Shown: positions 33,225-44,405 of the stretch, piece by piece
Layout of the letters: the number at the start of each line of letters is the position of its first letter
Numbering within the stretch: position 1 is the first letter of the stretch
NCBI GenBank assembly: GCA_034231615.1
Contig: CM067322.1
Location: forward strand, 55,928,828-55,992,827
DNA: 64,000 nucleotides
Origin: Meghimatium bilineatum
Taxonomy: Eukaryota > Mollusca > Gastropoda > Stylommatophora > Philomycidae
Direction of reading: 5' to 3'
Notes under the pieces: model-generated
The model's input: only the letters and a program-made list of their open reading frames with translations
What the model was told of the DNA's origin: nothing
The model's database searches: none
Translations under genes and position numbers: made by a program

Positions 33225-34160
33225 CACTCTAACAGGCAATTTCAAGCCAGCACTAAACATCATTCACAACAAACATGGTAACAAATTGACAGAAAACAAA
33301 GATATCCTAGAAAGATGGAAAGAATACTGTAAGGAAATCTACAAAACCACTGACAATAACACCCACAGCTGCAGTGAAATAGAACCAGAACCAATTTTTA
33401 TGAAGTCGGATGGGCAATAAAAAATCTGAAAAGAGAGAAATCTCCAGGGTGTGATAATATAACTGCTGAAATGATCCAGACAGGAGTAACCACTATCACC
33501 ATCTATCACACATTCTGCACCCAGATCTGGAAAAGTTAAGTTTGACCCAAGGAATAGACACAATCAGTCTACACTCCGCTACCAAAGAAGGGAAATCTAG
33601 TACTATGCACCAACTACAGAACCATTGCACTGATCAGTCACACCAGCAAAATACTACTTGGTATCATCATGAAAAGACTACAAAATAAGCTGGAAGAAGA
33701 GATGAATGATGCACAGGCAGGTTTCATACATGGTAGAGACACCAGAGACCATATTTTCAATATGAGGAACATCATAGAGAAATGCAGAGAGTTTAATGTC
33801 AACATCTACACATGCTTTATTGACTACACCAAAGCATTTGATTGTGTACAACATAAAAAACTTTGGAATATCATGAAGGACATGGATTTCCCACTACACC
33901 TATTCGATCTCATAAAAACATATCAAGACCAGCAAGCAACCATAAGAATAAATAGTGAAACCTCTGATAGGTTCCGCGTGGAAAAAGGAATCAGATAAAG
34001 ATGTCTCCTATCACCATATCTCTTCAACATTTATGCAGAGAACATGAGGAATGTAAGAAATGACCAACAAATAACTTTGACCCACTCAACATCATAGGTC
34101 ACAAGATACCAGAACTAAGATATGCTGACGATACAACATTATTAAGGAAGTACTAAATAA
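33225..34160 (+). pseudogene. RTE/CR1-like LINE reverse transcriptase
   Basis: Plus frames in order: KLTENKDILERWKEYCKEIY; KREKSPGCDNITAEMIQTG; NYRTIALISHTSKILL; NDAQAGFIHGRDTRDHIFN; CFIDYTKAFDCVQHKKLW with the catalytic Asp; then, after a stop, LSPYLFNIYAENMR and RYADDTTLLRKY. All RT palm motifs survive but in several frames. 3' end lost just after YADD. Lies in intron 3 of POMT2, antisense to the gene. Confidence 0.88.
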
Positions 34161-35460
34161 AGTACAAAGGTTACTAAAAAATACCTAACTATCAATAGTA
34201 AAAATAAATAGCTAACAATAAAACATAGAACAAGGGCAATTTTCTACATTGCAGTCCACCTGGGACCTTTTTCAAGAAACAACCATCAAAAACACAAAAC
34301 CATAAAAATATTGACAACTAAAATGACTTAAACCTGTTTCACCAAAAAACAGGGTCAAGTGAAAGTATGGAACTCGTGTCTAATAAATGACAAATTGCGT
34401 GCATTCAATATGTCATCATAAATTTGCACACTATTGGAAGACAGAAATAGACAAAGACTGATGGGCAATTACTATGGGTGATATATTAGATATAAAGTAA
34501 TGAATAATATATTAGATCAAGTGGAAGCGCAACATGAGAGATGCAAAAGCAGAGTTAGGGATCACTGATGAGTAATATCAAGAAGATGGGGAAATAAATG
34601 AGGAAGGGAAGAGTATATGAAAAAGGAAATTGGTCACTGGGGGAGGGGGGGATTAAATAGAGACAAATTTTCCTTTTTTCCTTTTCATAAATAGCAGGTT
34701 TAGGAACATTCCATGTAAATGAAAGAGCACCAGTCTTCAAAATACCAAACCTGAATAAAACTTATACAATACATTCTATTATTTTCTAGTTTTTCACATT
34801 TGTCCAAATCATATCATGAGTTCAACAACTTTGACAAAAAAGGAAATGGAAATCTGACCCTCAAAATCAACACCCTCCCCCTCCTCCCAGAACCAACTGT
34901 GGGAGAGTGGGTGATGACCTCAACACACCTTCCTGTTCATGAATCATACTGGAATAGACACATGAAACATTGATTGCTGAAGAAAAAGAACAAGATATTT
35001 CCATATTTACCTCAGTGAATTAAAGGAACATATGTCATAAGAGATCATATATTGTAAAAGAACCTATAATAAAAGACCCCATGTTGCTCAAAAAAGGGCT
35101 TAAAAGGCAATAAGGAATGACTTCATTCTACTCAAGTTACCCAGTATGTACTCCGTTCCCCTCAAAGTAGTGGCATGCCATCTGCTGAAAGTACCACTTA
35201 TAGTACATAGCTTCATTGCTTGAAACGATAATTCACACGAAGCTCCAAAAATTTACTTTATTAACAAGACGCCATGAGTGGGATTTTAACCCCCAGCCTC
35301 TTGGGCATAAAGAGAATGGCTTAATCACTACGAAAGGTACAACAACATATGTTGCTACACTTCAGGAAAAGATCATTGTATGAATTATATTTTTGGTATT
35401 TGGCAAAGCGTATGCATGCTGATAGATGCCATAGCTAGCTGGTCATATATATGTTTAACA
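34161..35460. other. intron 3 sequence with a tRNA-like stretch
   Basis: Mostly unassigned. 35255-35345 on minus reads GGCTGGGGGTTAAAATCCCA with an upstream GTAGTGATTAAGCCATTCTC, like a tRNA-type SINE head. 34620-34660 has a G-run. No exon. Confidence 0.45.
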
Positions 35461-35463
35461 TCG

Positions 35464-35585
35464 AAGTCAGATGTGTTGGGCAATTGGTGCAATCCACATT
35501 CCCTGGATTATGACCTGCTGGAAATCTAGTAGGAGTATCCTGTTACAAGAGAGATCCTGTGAGGAGTTTGAGAATGAGCTCACAT
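35464..35585 (+). mobile_element. SINE-B copy, truncated
   Basis: GATGTGTTGGGCAATTGGTG, CCTGCTGGAAATCTAGTAGG and TGAGGAGTTTGAGAATGAG are in SINE-B order. Followed by (AT)n at 35593-35612. Confidence 0.8.
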
Positions 35586-35769
35586 ATACACTATATATAT
35601 ATATATATATATTTTCTGAAACAATAGTGTTCTATGAGGAACTTCAGAAATTATGTTACAGAAATTAGCGCAGACATGCCTTTTTTTCTTTGCATTCTCA
35701 ATCATTCATCATAGTTCTAACAACTGAAATTATGATTCATGTTAAGCAAATTTTTAACGAAACTATCTC

Positions 35770-36010
35770 GTACATTATTTAACAAAATGAACTTTCGCTA
35801 AAGGTGCATACTATGCAGCATCCATCGATCTGCGTGTAACGCACTGAGAAACTATCCCCCCTTCCCCCTCTAATACCATTTTTTGGGGGAAGCTCTCAGT
35901 ACGTTACGTGAAGATCGAATTATTAGCGCTAGAAGACACTTCGCATTTTTATCTCGCATCACGGAAGCAAATAAAACCTACTATTAAAAAGATAGACTGT
36001 TATCACATGA
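35770..36010 (+). mobile_element. foldback element, intact copy
   Basis: Begins CATTATTTAACAAAATGAAC. The arms GATCTGCGTGTAACGCACTG and CAGTACGTTACGTGAAGATC pair around CCCCCCTTCCCCC...TTTTTTGGGGG. Parallel to 31505-31570 plus 32204-32390, which lets the copy split by element D be reassembled in order. Confidence 0.75.
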
Positions 36011-36319
36011 TGAGGCCACATTTGTGTAACATGCACTGAAATTACTGTAAGCACCACCTCTACTATATGTCTATAAAATTATAAACATTTCTAACGTGTA
36101 CACAATGAAATTTATCATAACACCCTTATGTTTCTCATACAGCATTATTGTTTCAAATTACAATGTATCCTTAGTTACACAATTTACATAAAATCAAGAA
36201 AAGATCAATCAAATAGATAGATACGATTGAAACAGCATGAGGATAAAAGTATTATAACTTTGATATTTCTGCTAACCCATATTCAAATTAACTCAAAATT
36301 CAAGAATAATAACACCTAC

Positions 36320-36424
36320 CACTCTCATGCCCACATAATTGACATCTCCATACATGTCTCCAGGTTTGTTAAATGCAAAGCTCCCATCATAACCAGTCAT
36401 GATGCCAGCCAGACCAATCAACAT
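36320..36424 (-). CDS. POMT2: POMT2 exon 3
   Basis: 105 bp, 35 codons, phase 0 at both ends, acceptor CAG and donor GTAGGTG. It encodes [18 protein letters not shown] then [17 protein letters not shown]. The GYDG and YVGMR stretches match the end of luminal loop 1 in POMT2 and the entry into the next membrane segment. Element D copy 2 sits only 150 bp upstream of the acceptor, in intron 2. Confidence 0.94.
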
Positions 36425-36577
36425 CTGCTCCCCAAACAGATTTGTCAGCATAAATTTATTTACTATAATGTTTAAATAAATGTTTAATGTATACTTCACT
36501 AGAAATATCTTCTTGATAACAATACATAATCTTGTTGTTGCTTTGCACTACAAAATTATACCCTTATGAATAAGAGT

Positions 36578-37189
36578 GACGGATGTGGTTGCGTCTGTGG
36601 GTCTCAACAATGGCCCACTAGACAAACCACCCATGCAACAGAAAACAGTGGATGACATGCCCTTATATTGAAGTTATCTTCTTAGAGAAGCTTCATAGCA
36701 CATCATCTATACAATTACGGTATGCATTACTTTTGTTGTTGAAATGTGTTTCATGTTTACTTGAATATATGTATGCACCCTCTGTGGTTGGGAGGGAGCC
36801 AGAGATGTACTGTGCAGCACTGGGGAGGAGGAAACTGACAGCACTGTTTTTCCTATAGCTGAAACCCATCATAGAGGCACAGTGACTCAGGACATGACAA
36901 TCCTTTTGACTTGAACATTTGGTTGCATGCCTTGAGCAATAGAGAAGTTCGGCATAACCAGTAGTCAATTGGTGGCGGGGAATGAGCACAGTGAACCTTA
37001 TCTTGGCTACAGTGGCTAGGAGCCGTGCATAGGTTGAAACCTACCTTCCTGGAGGTGTGATAGTTATTCTCTGGCTCTGTCCCGTGGTGCGCCGAAAATC
37101 CACAGACTTCCCAGCAATATAATGCCATTTAATGGCATTAAGTCAAAGGGCATGAGCCTATGGACAGCTGGATCAGCAACCAACCAACC
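36578..37189 (+). mobile_element. element D copy 2
   Basis: 612 bp from GACGGATGTGGTTGCGTCTG to a CAACCAACC tail, between exact 12 bp repeats ATGAATAAGAGT (36566-36577 and 37190-37201). Differs from copy 1 mostly by small deletions, one near 36715. Located close upstream of the exon 3 acceptor. Confidence 0.9.
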
Positions 37190-37374
37190 ATGAATAAGAG
37201 TATTTATTGTATGCCAATAAATATACATACATTGACATACAATAAACAGCTAGAATCAGAAAGTGGATAAAGGCGTAAACCCAATTGGCAGCATCGCTTC
37301 ACTTTAAAAGACAGTGTATTTACAAACATAACCAATGACATACCAAAAAATGTCATTTGTCAATCAATCAAACA

Positions 37375-37738
37375 GTGACGTATCATGCCAATTGGCGTAG
37401 GTGATCATGCCTCTCCACAACTTTTTGTCTCTTGTGTTGTTAATAAGTTCAGTTGGTAACAACCCATTCAGAAATTTATCTCTTTTCTTCCTCTGTCTCT
37501 TCTCCCCTTGATCTTTCCAGTGGTTACTAAATGTCCAAGTTTTACATTTTTCATCACATGCCCTAAAATCTTGATTGTCTGTTTCTAATTTTCAATATAC
37601 CCGGTAATTTGTCATTTTACTCCAGCATCTCTGAGAACATCTATATTAGTTTTCTTAGATGTCCATGGATTATCATCATTCTTCTTAAAAACCACATCTC
37701 AGTTGCCTCCAGATTATCTTGGGCACTTTTGTTTACTG
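37375..37738 (-). mobile_element. LINE C-terminal fragment, left part
   Basis: Matches the order of 50700-51080 (CATGCCAATTGGCGTAGGTG; ACATCTCAGTTGCCTCCAGA). On minus it is the C-terminus of an endonuclease/RT LINE. SINE-A interrupts it at 37739; it resumes at 38012. Confidence 0.7.
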
Positions 37739-38011
37739 GCCCGCCCATGTGTTGCCAGGCCCGAAAGGGGAGTAAAGAATAGTAACACTGTTTACCTTCC
37801 ACGCATGTCATAAAAGGCGACTAAGAAGGTTATGGGATGGAGTTGGCTGTCACATCCCATATAGGGTTAGTGACCCAAAGCTGTGCTGAAGTCGGATGTG
37901 TCAGGCCGAAAGGCGCAGATATCGCAGAAATGCTGTAAACCATGACACAATGCATTCCGTTCTCCGGACTACATCCTGCTAATCTGCAGGAGTTTGAGAA
38001 CGAACGAAGAA
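37739..38011 (+). mobile_element. SINE-A copy inserted in a LINE
   Basis: 273 bp from GCCCGCCCATGTGTTGCCAG to a GAACGAACGAAGAA tail, between identical 8 bp repeats GTTTACTG (37731-37738 and 38012-38019). Both flanks belong to one LINE fragment. Confidence 0.92.
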
Positions 38012-38090
38012 GTTTACTGTCCACACTTCACTTCCTATATATGCTCAATATAACATCCTAGCATTCAAACTCATGTATGTATTGATACTA
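38012..38090 (-). mobile_element. LINE C-terminal fragment, right part
   Basis: Continues the fragment broken at 37738. GTTTACTGTCCACACTTC parallels GTTTATTGTCCAAGACTC at 51071. Confidence 0.6.
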
Positions 38091-38269
38091 CCAAGTGATT
38101 TTACCTTTTCCCCACAATGAAATGTGGACCAAGACAAAACACAACAACACAAATTGCAAGAGTATGTAATATTCCTTGGATAACACAAGCACCAAATACA
38201 ACATATTTAACAGAAATCTTGCAGGTCTAAAATAGCTAGAAATCACTACATAGAATACAGTTAGTTTCC

Positions 38270-38780
38270 ATTATGTTATGTTATGTTCCTCTAGGGCCAT
38301 AGGCGGCGCATAGGGCAGAAACCATAACTTTCCATTTCTGTCTTTGTGTTGCCAGGTCTTTCAATTGTTGCGTGTTGTTTAGGTTCATTGACATGCCTTC
38401 TCTATTAATGGTTCTTCGTAGAGTTTCTCTAGGTTTCCCTCTTCTTCTTACTCCAGGTGGCACCCAATATAGTGACTGCTGGGGAATTCTTAGGCTGTTC
38501 ATTCTGAGAACATGGCCGATGTAAGTCCAATGCCTTTGTCTAATGAAGGAAGATATATAGGTTTGTTTGCTTTCCTCTCTTATAGTAGTGTTAGATTTAA
38601 AGTCACTCCACTTAACATTCAGAATGGTACGTAGGCATTTGTTTTCAAAGGAGTCGAGTCTCTTATCTGTGGCTTTTGTGGCTTTCCAACTTTCACACCC
38701 ATATGATAGAAATTATTACTGCATTTTATATACATGTACTACTTTCTAGCTACCGGGTATGTTTTGTAACCTTATGTTTG
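38270..38780 (-). pseudogene. LINE ORF2 C-terminus, (ACATA)n-type tail
   Basis: The minus strand encodes GVRRRGKPRETLRRTINREG and LKDLATQRQKWKVMVSALCA followed by AYGPRG, preceded further up by FENKCLRTILNVKW. The pattern W-x-P-x-G-x-R-x-RGRP...RQKWR.LV.ALCA is typical of a common animal LINE tail. The 3' end carries CATAACATAACATAA. The next LINE inserted at 38807, close to its 5' break. Confidence 0.82.
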
Positions 38781-38807
38781 TTTGTCCCTATCTTGATAAA
38801 GGGATTA

Positions 38808-39434
38808 AGGCACACCAGGCCCGTATCTGTCAGGGCCTCCTCAAGTTCTCTTCCCTGTTTGTTCGAAGCACTATTGCCCCACTTTTGCATTGAAGTCACC
38901 ACAGAAGAGGATCTGCTTTTCCTGTTCCATTATCTCCCCTAGGATTTTCCAACCCTGAAGATCAACGCTTGTGTTGCAGGCATACACATTTACAATCATG
39001 AATGGGTGCTGGACCCTCTGGACTCTCACTGCCCGTAACTGGATATTGTTGCTATCCCACTTGGACATATCGACCTCGCATACACTAAAACCCTTGCATA
39101 CTAAGATTGCCTGTCCAAGGTGTCACCTGTTGTAGAAACATTGAAATCCGGCTATCCTGACGTTACCACTTTCACCTAACTGTGTTTCTTGCAATACAAC
39201 GATGTCAGCATCGTAACACATCTTTTCTAACTCTAGTCTACGCTTGTGTACACTGGCCACATTCCAAACCAGAACACGCATGTTTTTAATTCCTATCCTA
39301 GCTGTTTTCGATCTCGTTCATCTAGCAACCACCCAGTGAGTTTTCCTTTTTGAGCCACCTCGCTTAGGCCGCTTGATATTGGCCGCCATTTTTCAAACTG
39401 TGTAACGGCGATTACACTCCCGAAAACTTCAGCT
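38808..39434 (-). pseudogene. LINE endonuclease N-terminal half (inverted segment)
   Basis: On minus: MRVLVWNVASVHKRRLELEK; then ADIVVLQETQLGESGN with the catalytic Glu; VNVYACNTSVDLQGW; and ILFCGDFNAKVG with the Asp/Asn pair, followed after a frameshift by EEALTDTGLVCL. These are the first motifs of an APE-type LINE endonuclease. An ATG at 39389 opens a short frame before a stop and may mark the 5' UTR/ORF junction. The completing motifs are on the other strand from 39435. Confidence 0.9.
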
Positions 39435-39811
39435 CAGATATGGACCTGGTGTGCCTTAACGATGGCTGTATAACAAGGATGGCAAGCAGGGATGGTGATG
39501 ATGATAGCCCTATCGACTTGGCATTGGTGTCATCAGCTTATGTGGCTATCTGCAAATGGGACATGCTGGGGCATCATGGCAGTGACCACCTCCCATGTGT
39601 TGTTCTCTTGAAAAATGACAAAAGTAAGCAGATAAGACCACAGGTAAGATCCTTCAAGTATAATCGCAGAGGAGTGGAAGTTATGAGCAGAATTCGACAA
39701 GACAAACGTAAGGCTCAAGAAGTGGGAAATCGGGTGTGGGATAAGCCTCCCTGGTGGAACGAAGAGGTGCAATGGGCATGGAGCGAGAAACAGAAAGCAG
39801 TAGCACTATGA
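39435..39811 (+). pseudogene. LINE endonuclease C-terminal half
   Basis: Plus frame MDLVCLNDGCITRMASRDGD, then SPIDLALVS, and WDMLGHHGSDHLPC with the terminal SDH motif of APE-type endonucleases. It runs on to KPPWWNEEVQWAWSEKQKA, the linker before RT, and then a frameshift. DLVCL repeats the last codons of the inverted segment. Confidence 0.9.
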
Positions 39812-39919
39812 CAAAGGACAAGGAAACGTGTTGCGGCTCAGCCCATGGAGGTCGCACAATGGAAATGGAAGAAAGATATCTTAGTCTAAACATTCAAAGA
39901 TATTGCAAAGTCAGCAAAG

Positions 39920-41270
39920 ATGTCAAAATGGGACGAATTTTGCCAGGAGATCACGTGTGAAAAGTCACTAAAATTGTTCTGGCATTTACACAAATCCATG
40001 AATGGTCTGACAAGACACATGACTATTGCCGATTTCCAGAGCGACGATACCGTCTGGCAGAAGACGGACGAGACAGAAGGTGCTGCGTTGCTGGCACACT
40101 ACACTGCACAAATTGGTCAGAGAAATGTGGAGGCATATCAAGAAATCAGGAAAATGATTACAGACACGTGTAAGAACTTGAGCATAGAAAAACATATGAT
40201 AATCACAGTAGAAGAAATCAAGAAGGCGCTGAAAAGTACAAAAACCACAGCACCAGGGCCAGATGGCATTAGATACGATGACATTAGTCGGAGAACGGAT
40301 GAGGAGTTGGGAGAGTTTGCGGACATGTTCAATAAAAGCCTTCTAACGGGCACAGTGAAAGAAGACTGGTTACACAGCTATTTAGTTCCACTACCCAAAC
40401 CTGGGAAGGACCACACCAGGATACAAGGCTACAGAATAATAACAATGCAGAAAATGATAGGCAAGCTTTTGGAAAAAATTGTGGCCTGGAAGGTATCGTG
40501 TTATCTTGAAAGAAATAAGTGTTTACCAACATTGTTAGGAGGGTATCGCACAGGAAAGAAGACATGGCAGAATGCAGCCATATTTGCGCAGGATGTTTTT
40601 GAGGGGTTCGATTCGCGCATGGAGACGTGCGGTCGCAATAGACCTTGAGGATGCGTACAATAGCGTGTCCTTGGATATCTTGATGCACCAGCTGTTAAAT
40701 CTTGCAGTAAATCCTTCTGTCGTGTGGTGGGTTGGCGCCTTCCTGATGCACAGGATAGTAGTTCTTAAGTGTGGTAACTGGATATCTGCACTAATGGTTA
40801 TTAGCCCTGGTCTGCCACAGGGATCGCCTCTATCTCCTGTACTTTTCAATGTATACACAGTACAAATCGCTGGCAATCAAATCACAAGAGTGTTGGCAGA
40901 GCGATGTCATATGCCGATGATATCCTGGTCTATAAACAGGGCAGAAATTGAAACGTGTGTCGTGGAACTACAGGAGCTGGACAGACTGACAAATTGGTGT
41001 CGAGATACGGGAGCAGTGGTTAATCCTTCTAAGGCATTCGTGACGCAGTTTTCCTTGAACAATCACATGGTAAAGACACCCATGCCACAAGTTTCGTTGT
41101 CCGGGAAAAGTATAGAAATAACCAGCACAATGAGATATATGGGTGTATTTTTGACAGAAGCATGAGTTTCAGGGAACATGTTGACCACGTTATCATAAGG
41201 GCAGGCAAAGACTTAGCAGCAATGAAGGTTATGGCTGCTGCGCAGTGTGAGCAGAGGTTGTTATTTTTTT
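39920..41270 (+). pseudogene. LINE reverse transcriptase (sense segment)
   Basis: First frame: KSTKTTAPGPDGIRYDDISR and VPLPKPGKDHTRIQGYR. After a frameshift near 40610: VAIDLEDAYNSVSLD (first catalytic Asp) and SPGLPQGSPLSPVLFNVY. A second frameshift puts SYADDILVY (codons at 40910-40921) out of that frame. Thumb: STMRYMGVF. At least three frameshifts make it inactive. Confidence 0.9.
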
Positions 41271-41362
41271 GTACCAAGGTTTGGTTGTGGCTGTGGTGGA
41301 ATATGCACTGGCAATTCTGACTCTTAGTCAAACTCAGATCGAAAGACTGGATAGAATCCAGA

Positions 41363-42436
41363 ATGCAGCAATGCGTATCATACTTGGGTGCACAAGACAC
41401 ATCGACAAGAGCTATGCGATACCTACTTGACTATCCAACAGCTGAGCATAGATTACAGTATTGCAGCGCACGGGCGTACCTTCAAATATATGCAGATAAG
41501 GAACACCCATTGCATTCCGAAATACAGAAAATTAAAGGCAGCAGACTCAAGAGAGGGAGGTCGTGGATGGGACGTGCTGAGGATGACATACAAATGGTGT
41601 GCAGATTGCAGGATCTGGCAGCAGGTGCAGAATGGATAAATCTACCCACAGATTTCGAAACTTGTTTGAGAGTAGTAATATCACTTAACAGGGAATGCAG
41701 AGAATGGTGTCCCACAGCTGTGGAAAAAGAAGTGCAGGCTTTAATCAGTGAGAATACCAAAGAGGGGGATGTGATTATATACACTGATGGATCTGTAATT
41801 AGGCATGTTCGCAGTGCTTGGGCCTTTACAGCTCAGTGCGCAGGTAAAACGATCAGGGAGGAGAGTGGTGCCTTTGCGGTCACTATGAGTAGTATGACCA
41901 TGGAGACTATGGCTGTGACCAAGGCATTTGAGTGGCTACGCACACAGAAGGTAACGCAGGTATGCATCTTGAGTGACTCTATGAGTATATTTAATAAGGT
42001 ACAAGTGGGTCTCGTTCGCGAACAGTGGATTGAGGCTTTGAGAAAGGCGAGCTTGAAAGTGGTTACATTTATTTTCATGCTGGGACATGTAGCGTTCGAG
42101 GCAATGAAAGAGCGGATCAACTGGCTACATGCGCGATTGTGGCACAGGGTGATGGGGCAATGAATCGCGCTGCCGTTTTGAACTCTTTTGAAGAGATTAA
42201 CACGCGAGAGTGAGACTAATGTGGATGATGATTACTTTTCAATGGCTAGGATTAAAGATCAGGGATTAAAATGCTGTGTTGCTAGAAGTGAACATTTTGG
42301 AGGGCGCAGAAGAATGATGGTCAACCAGCATAGGACCGGTACTGTCAGCAGTGTAATGGCGGATACACTCAAGGAGAGATCGGAGCAACTATGGATGTGT
42401 CCAGTTTGCAGTGATGATGATCCGACGACTAACTAA
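41363..42436 (+). pseudogene. LINE RNase H and C-terminal knuckle
   Basis: RNase H with IIYTDGSVIRHVRSAWAF (Asp), METMAVTKAFEWL (Glu) and CILSDSMSIFNKV (Asp). A frameshift replaces the GHVGVRGNE block that is intact in copy 2 at 49340. The last frame ends EQLWMCPVCSDDDPTTN, a short cysteine knuckle before the CTAA-type tail. Confidence 0.9.
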
Positions 42437-42665
42437 TTAACTAACTTGATAAAGGGATTAGATTTTATTAACTAAAACAAGTTTTTCCCTGTTATCTTCT
42501 TGATAAAGACCTCTAGCCTCAACCTTAATTCTGTTGTAATTGTTTAATATAAAACTGCATATTAACACTTTAAAAAAAATTATAATTAAATATTTATTAC
42601 AAGATCCATAACATGATAAATAACTTCAATATCACAATATGACGAAAACGTGCACATTACTTTAC

Positions 42666-42750
42666 CTTTCCAAGTGGAGGATGAACATCAAAGAAGAATG
42701 TCTGGTTTATGTACCAGCTACCCATTTTGCCAAAATGTGTTTCATCCCAA
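42666..42750 (-). CDS. POMT2: POMT2 exon 2: catalytic luminal loop 1
   Basis: 85 bp between acceptor TTAG and donor GTAAAG. It completes the Cys codon and encodes [16 protein letters not shown], then [13 protein letters not shown]. Asp174 and Glu175 are the DE pair conserved in PMT-family enzymes and needed for catalysis, and the HPPLGK stretch is also a family hallmark. This is the exon that identifies the gene with least doubt. Intron 1, between this exon and exon 1, holds a mariner relic; intron 2, on the other side, holds a twin-primed LINE. Confidence 0.95.
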
Positions 42751-43003
42751 CTAAGAAAGAGAAAAGTTATAAGTAAGGTTTTCTCATAATTTAACAATTT
42801 ACAATTTGAGAAAACATCATTTTTACTTAGAATGTTGCCATGGGAAAGAAGAGTAATCTCAGACTGACTGGTGGTCTGACCACTTCAACAGTAAATGAAT
42901 GTATCTGAATGACCAGCATCTGATTGCCTGGGATGTCTTTGTGACTGCCATTAAATTGTGCTCCTTGGATAACTGGACTCAATATGTCCTTCACCTGTGT
43001 ATT

Positions 43004-43061
43004 CATGTGGCCTGAAAGGAGAGAAAGAGCAAATAATAGCAACATTGCTATCTGCCACATA
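43004..43061 (+). mobile_element. SINE-A copy, left part (split by mariner)
   Basis: GTGGCCTGAAAGGAGAGAAA and AATAGCAACATTGCTATCTG match the SINE-A 5' third. Broken at TA (43060-43061) and continued at 44193. Confidence 0.75.
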
Positions 43062-43166
43062 CAAGGGATGGTCGTAAAGTTTTGCACTTTACTAAGAAAT
43101 CATAAAGACAGGTGCGATTGTTGAGTATCATTTTAAAGACACTCTATTGGTTGACAATTCTCACAA

Positions 43167-43895
43167 ATGCATGGCTCGCGCGGTGTAGCACATGAAAGAG
43201 AAATTGGCGGAAAACTAGTTCAGTTGCGTATAAAGTCTGTCATTAATAAAACGGAGTCTGGTTGCATAATCAAATTCCTGCACTTGCAGGGTAAATCTGC
43301 AAAAGAAATCCATAATGAGATGTTTGCCATTTATAAGGATGTCTGCCCTTTGTATGACACTTTGAAGTGTTGGACTCACTCTCAAACGGGACATACCAGT
43401 GTTCATGAAAAATTAAGAAGCAACAGGCCGTCCATTGCAGATAATGCAAGCAACATTGCAAGAATGGGGGCCCTAGTCCTCTCAGACACACGAATTACCA
43501 TCGAGGAAATCATGGCTGAGTTGGAATTAAGTCATGGGACTACGTTGAAGATTGTGCAACAGCAGCTTCACATGTCAAAGCTGTCCGCAAGGTGGATTCC
43601 TCGTCTTCTCATGCCAATCACGGCTCATGCAGCTCGTGACTCCATGAGTAATCTTTGCCAAGCAGTATGCGTATGAAATCATGCCCTATCCATCTTACTT
43701 ACTTGACTTAGCACCAAGTGACTTCTTCCTGTTTCCAAACATGAAGAATCTGATTCGTGGGCATTTTTTTCTGACATCCAGGACTTGATTACTGAAGTAG
43801 AGACGTGGATTCAAGCCCAGGAGGAGGTGTTCTACAATCAAGGCATTAGGAAGGTGAAGAAGAGATGGGAGAAGTGCATTGTCTTGAAGGGTTAA
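43167..43895 (+). pseudogene. mariner transposase remnant, internally deleted
   Basis: N-terminal DNA-binding half is open: CIIKFLHLQGKSAKEIHNEM; RSNRPSIADNASNIARM; DTRITIEEIMAELELSHGTT; KLSARWIPRLL. It is then joined to a C-terminal part PYPSYLLDLAPSDFFLFPNM and a tail ending RWEKCIVLKG. The segment between, which should hold the first two catalytic Asp residues, is missing. Inactive. Related to the mariner domain found in SETMAR-like proteins. Confidence 0.9.
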
Positions 43896-43908
43896 TACAC
43901 AGAGAAGG

Positions 43909-44163
43909 ACTAAAGTTCACACCAAATTTCAGGTGTCTTGATTCCTTCCCACAAAAATTTACACCAAATTTCAGGTGTCTTGATTCATACCCACTAAAGT
44001 TCACACCAAATTTCAGGTGTCTTGATTCCTTCCCACTAAAGTTCACACCAAATTTCAGGTGTCTTGATTCCTTCCCACTAAAGTTCACACCAAATTTCAG
44101 GTGTCTTGATTCCTTCCCACTAAAGTTCACACCACATTTCAGGTGTCTTGATTCCTTCCCACT
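43909..44163. repeat. 42 bp minisatellite inside the mariner element
   Basis: Six units of CTAAAGTTCACACCAAATTT plus CAGGTGTCTTGATTCCTTCCCA. The array abuts the right terminal repeat, whose first bases CCACTAAAGTGCAAAAC resemble the unit start CCACTAAAGTTCACACC. Open frames across it are due to the period (14 codons). Confidence 0.95.
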
Positions 44164-44192
44164 AAAGTGCAAAACGTTTCGACTACCCCTCA

Positions 44193-44405
44193 TATGTTGC
44201 AAAAGGTGACAAATGATTTTCTTAGGGTGGAATGACTGTCCCATCCCATAGAACATTACAGTCACCTAAAAGCTGTGCTAAAGTCAGATGTGTCAGGCCA
44301 AGAGGTGCAGATATTGCAACCAATATGTAAACTAAGACAAACACATTCCGTTCTCTGGACAACATTCTACAAATAAGCAGGTGTTTTAGAATGAACAAAG
44401 AAGAA
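44193..44405 (+). mobile_element. SINE-A copy, right part
   Basis: TGTTGCAAAAGGTGACAAAT, GACTGTCCCATCCCATAGAA and AAGTCAGATGTGTCAGGCCA continue the copy broken at 43061, ending in GAACAAAGAAGAA. Diverged from other SINE-A copies, so the host SINE was old. Confidence 0.85.

Larger units (their letters stand above)
38808..42444 (+). mobile_element. RNase H LINE with 5' inversion (twin priming)
   Basis: 3.6 kb between exact 16 bp repeats CTTGATAAAGGGATTA (38792-38807 and 42445-42460). The 5' part (38808 to about 39434) is inverted and carries the N-terminal half of the endonuclease on minus. The rest (about 39435-42444) is in plus orientation and carries the endonuclease C-terminal half, RT and RNase H, and ends in a CTAA-type tail. 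About 20 bp (CAGATAYGGRCCTGGTGTGC) occur at both the outer end of the inversion and the start of the sense part. Coding frames are broken several times. Located in intron 2 of POMT2, antisense to it. Confidence 0.93.
43062..44192 (+). mobile_element. mariner-like element with terminal inverted repeats
   Basis: The left end CAAGGGATGGTCGTAAAGTT then TTGCACTTTA is mirrored at the right end (TGAGGGGTAGTCGAAACGTT then TTGCACTTTA on minus). TA flanks both ends (43060-43061 and 44193-44194), the target of Tc1/mariner transposases. The outer sequence is one SINE-A copy, confirming the ends. It contains a transposase remnant and a 42 bp minisatellite. Confidence 0.92.

Noticed and set aside
43167..43676. 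Host SETMAR-like gene
   Set aside because: No SET domain; terminal inverted repeats and TA sites show a mariner element with an internally deleted transposase.
43865..44265. Open frames on both strands with repeated 14-residue units
   Set aside because: Produced by the 42 bp minisatellite inside the mariner relic.
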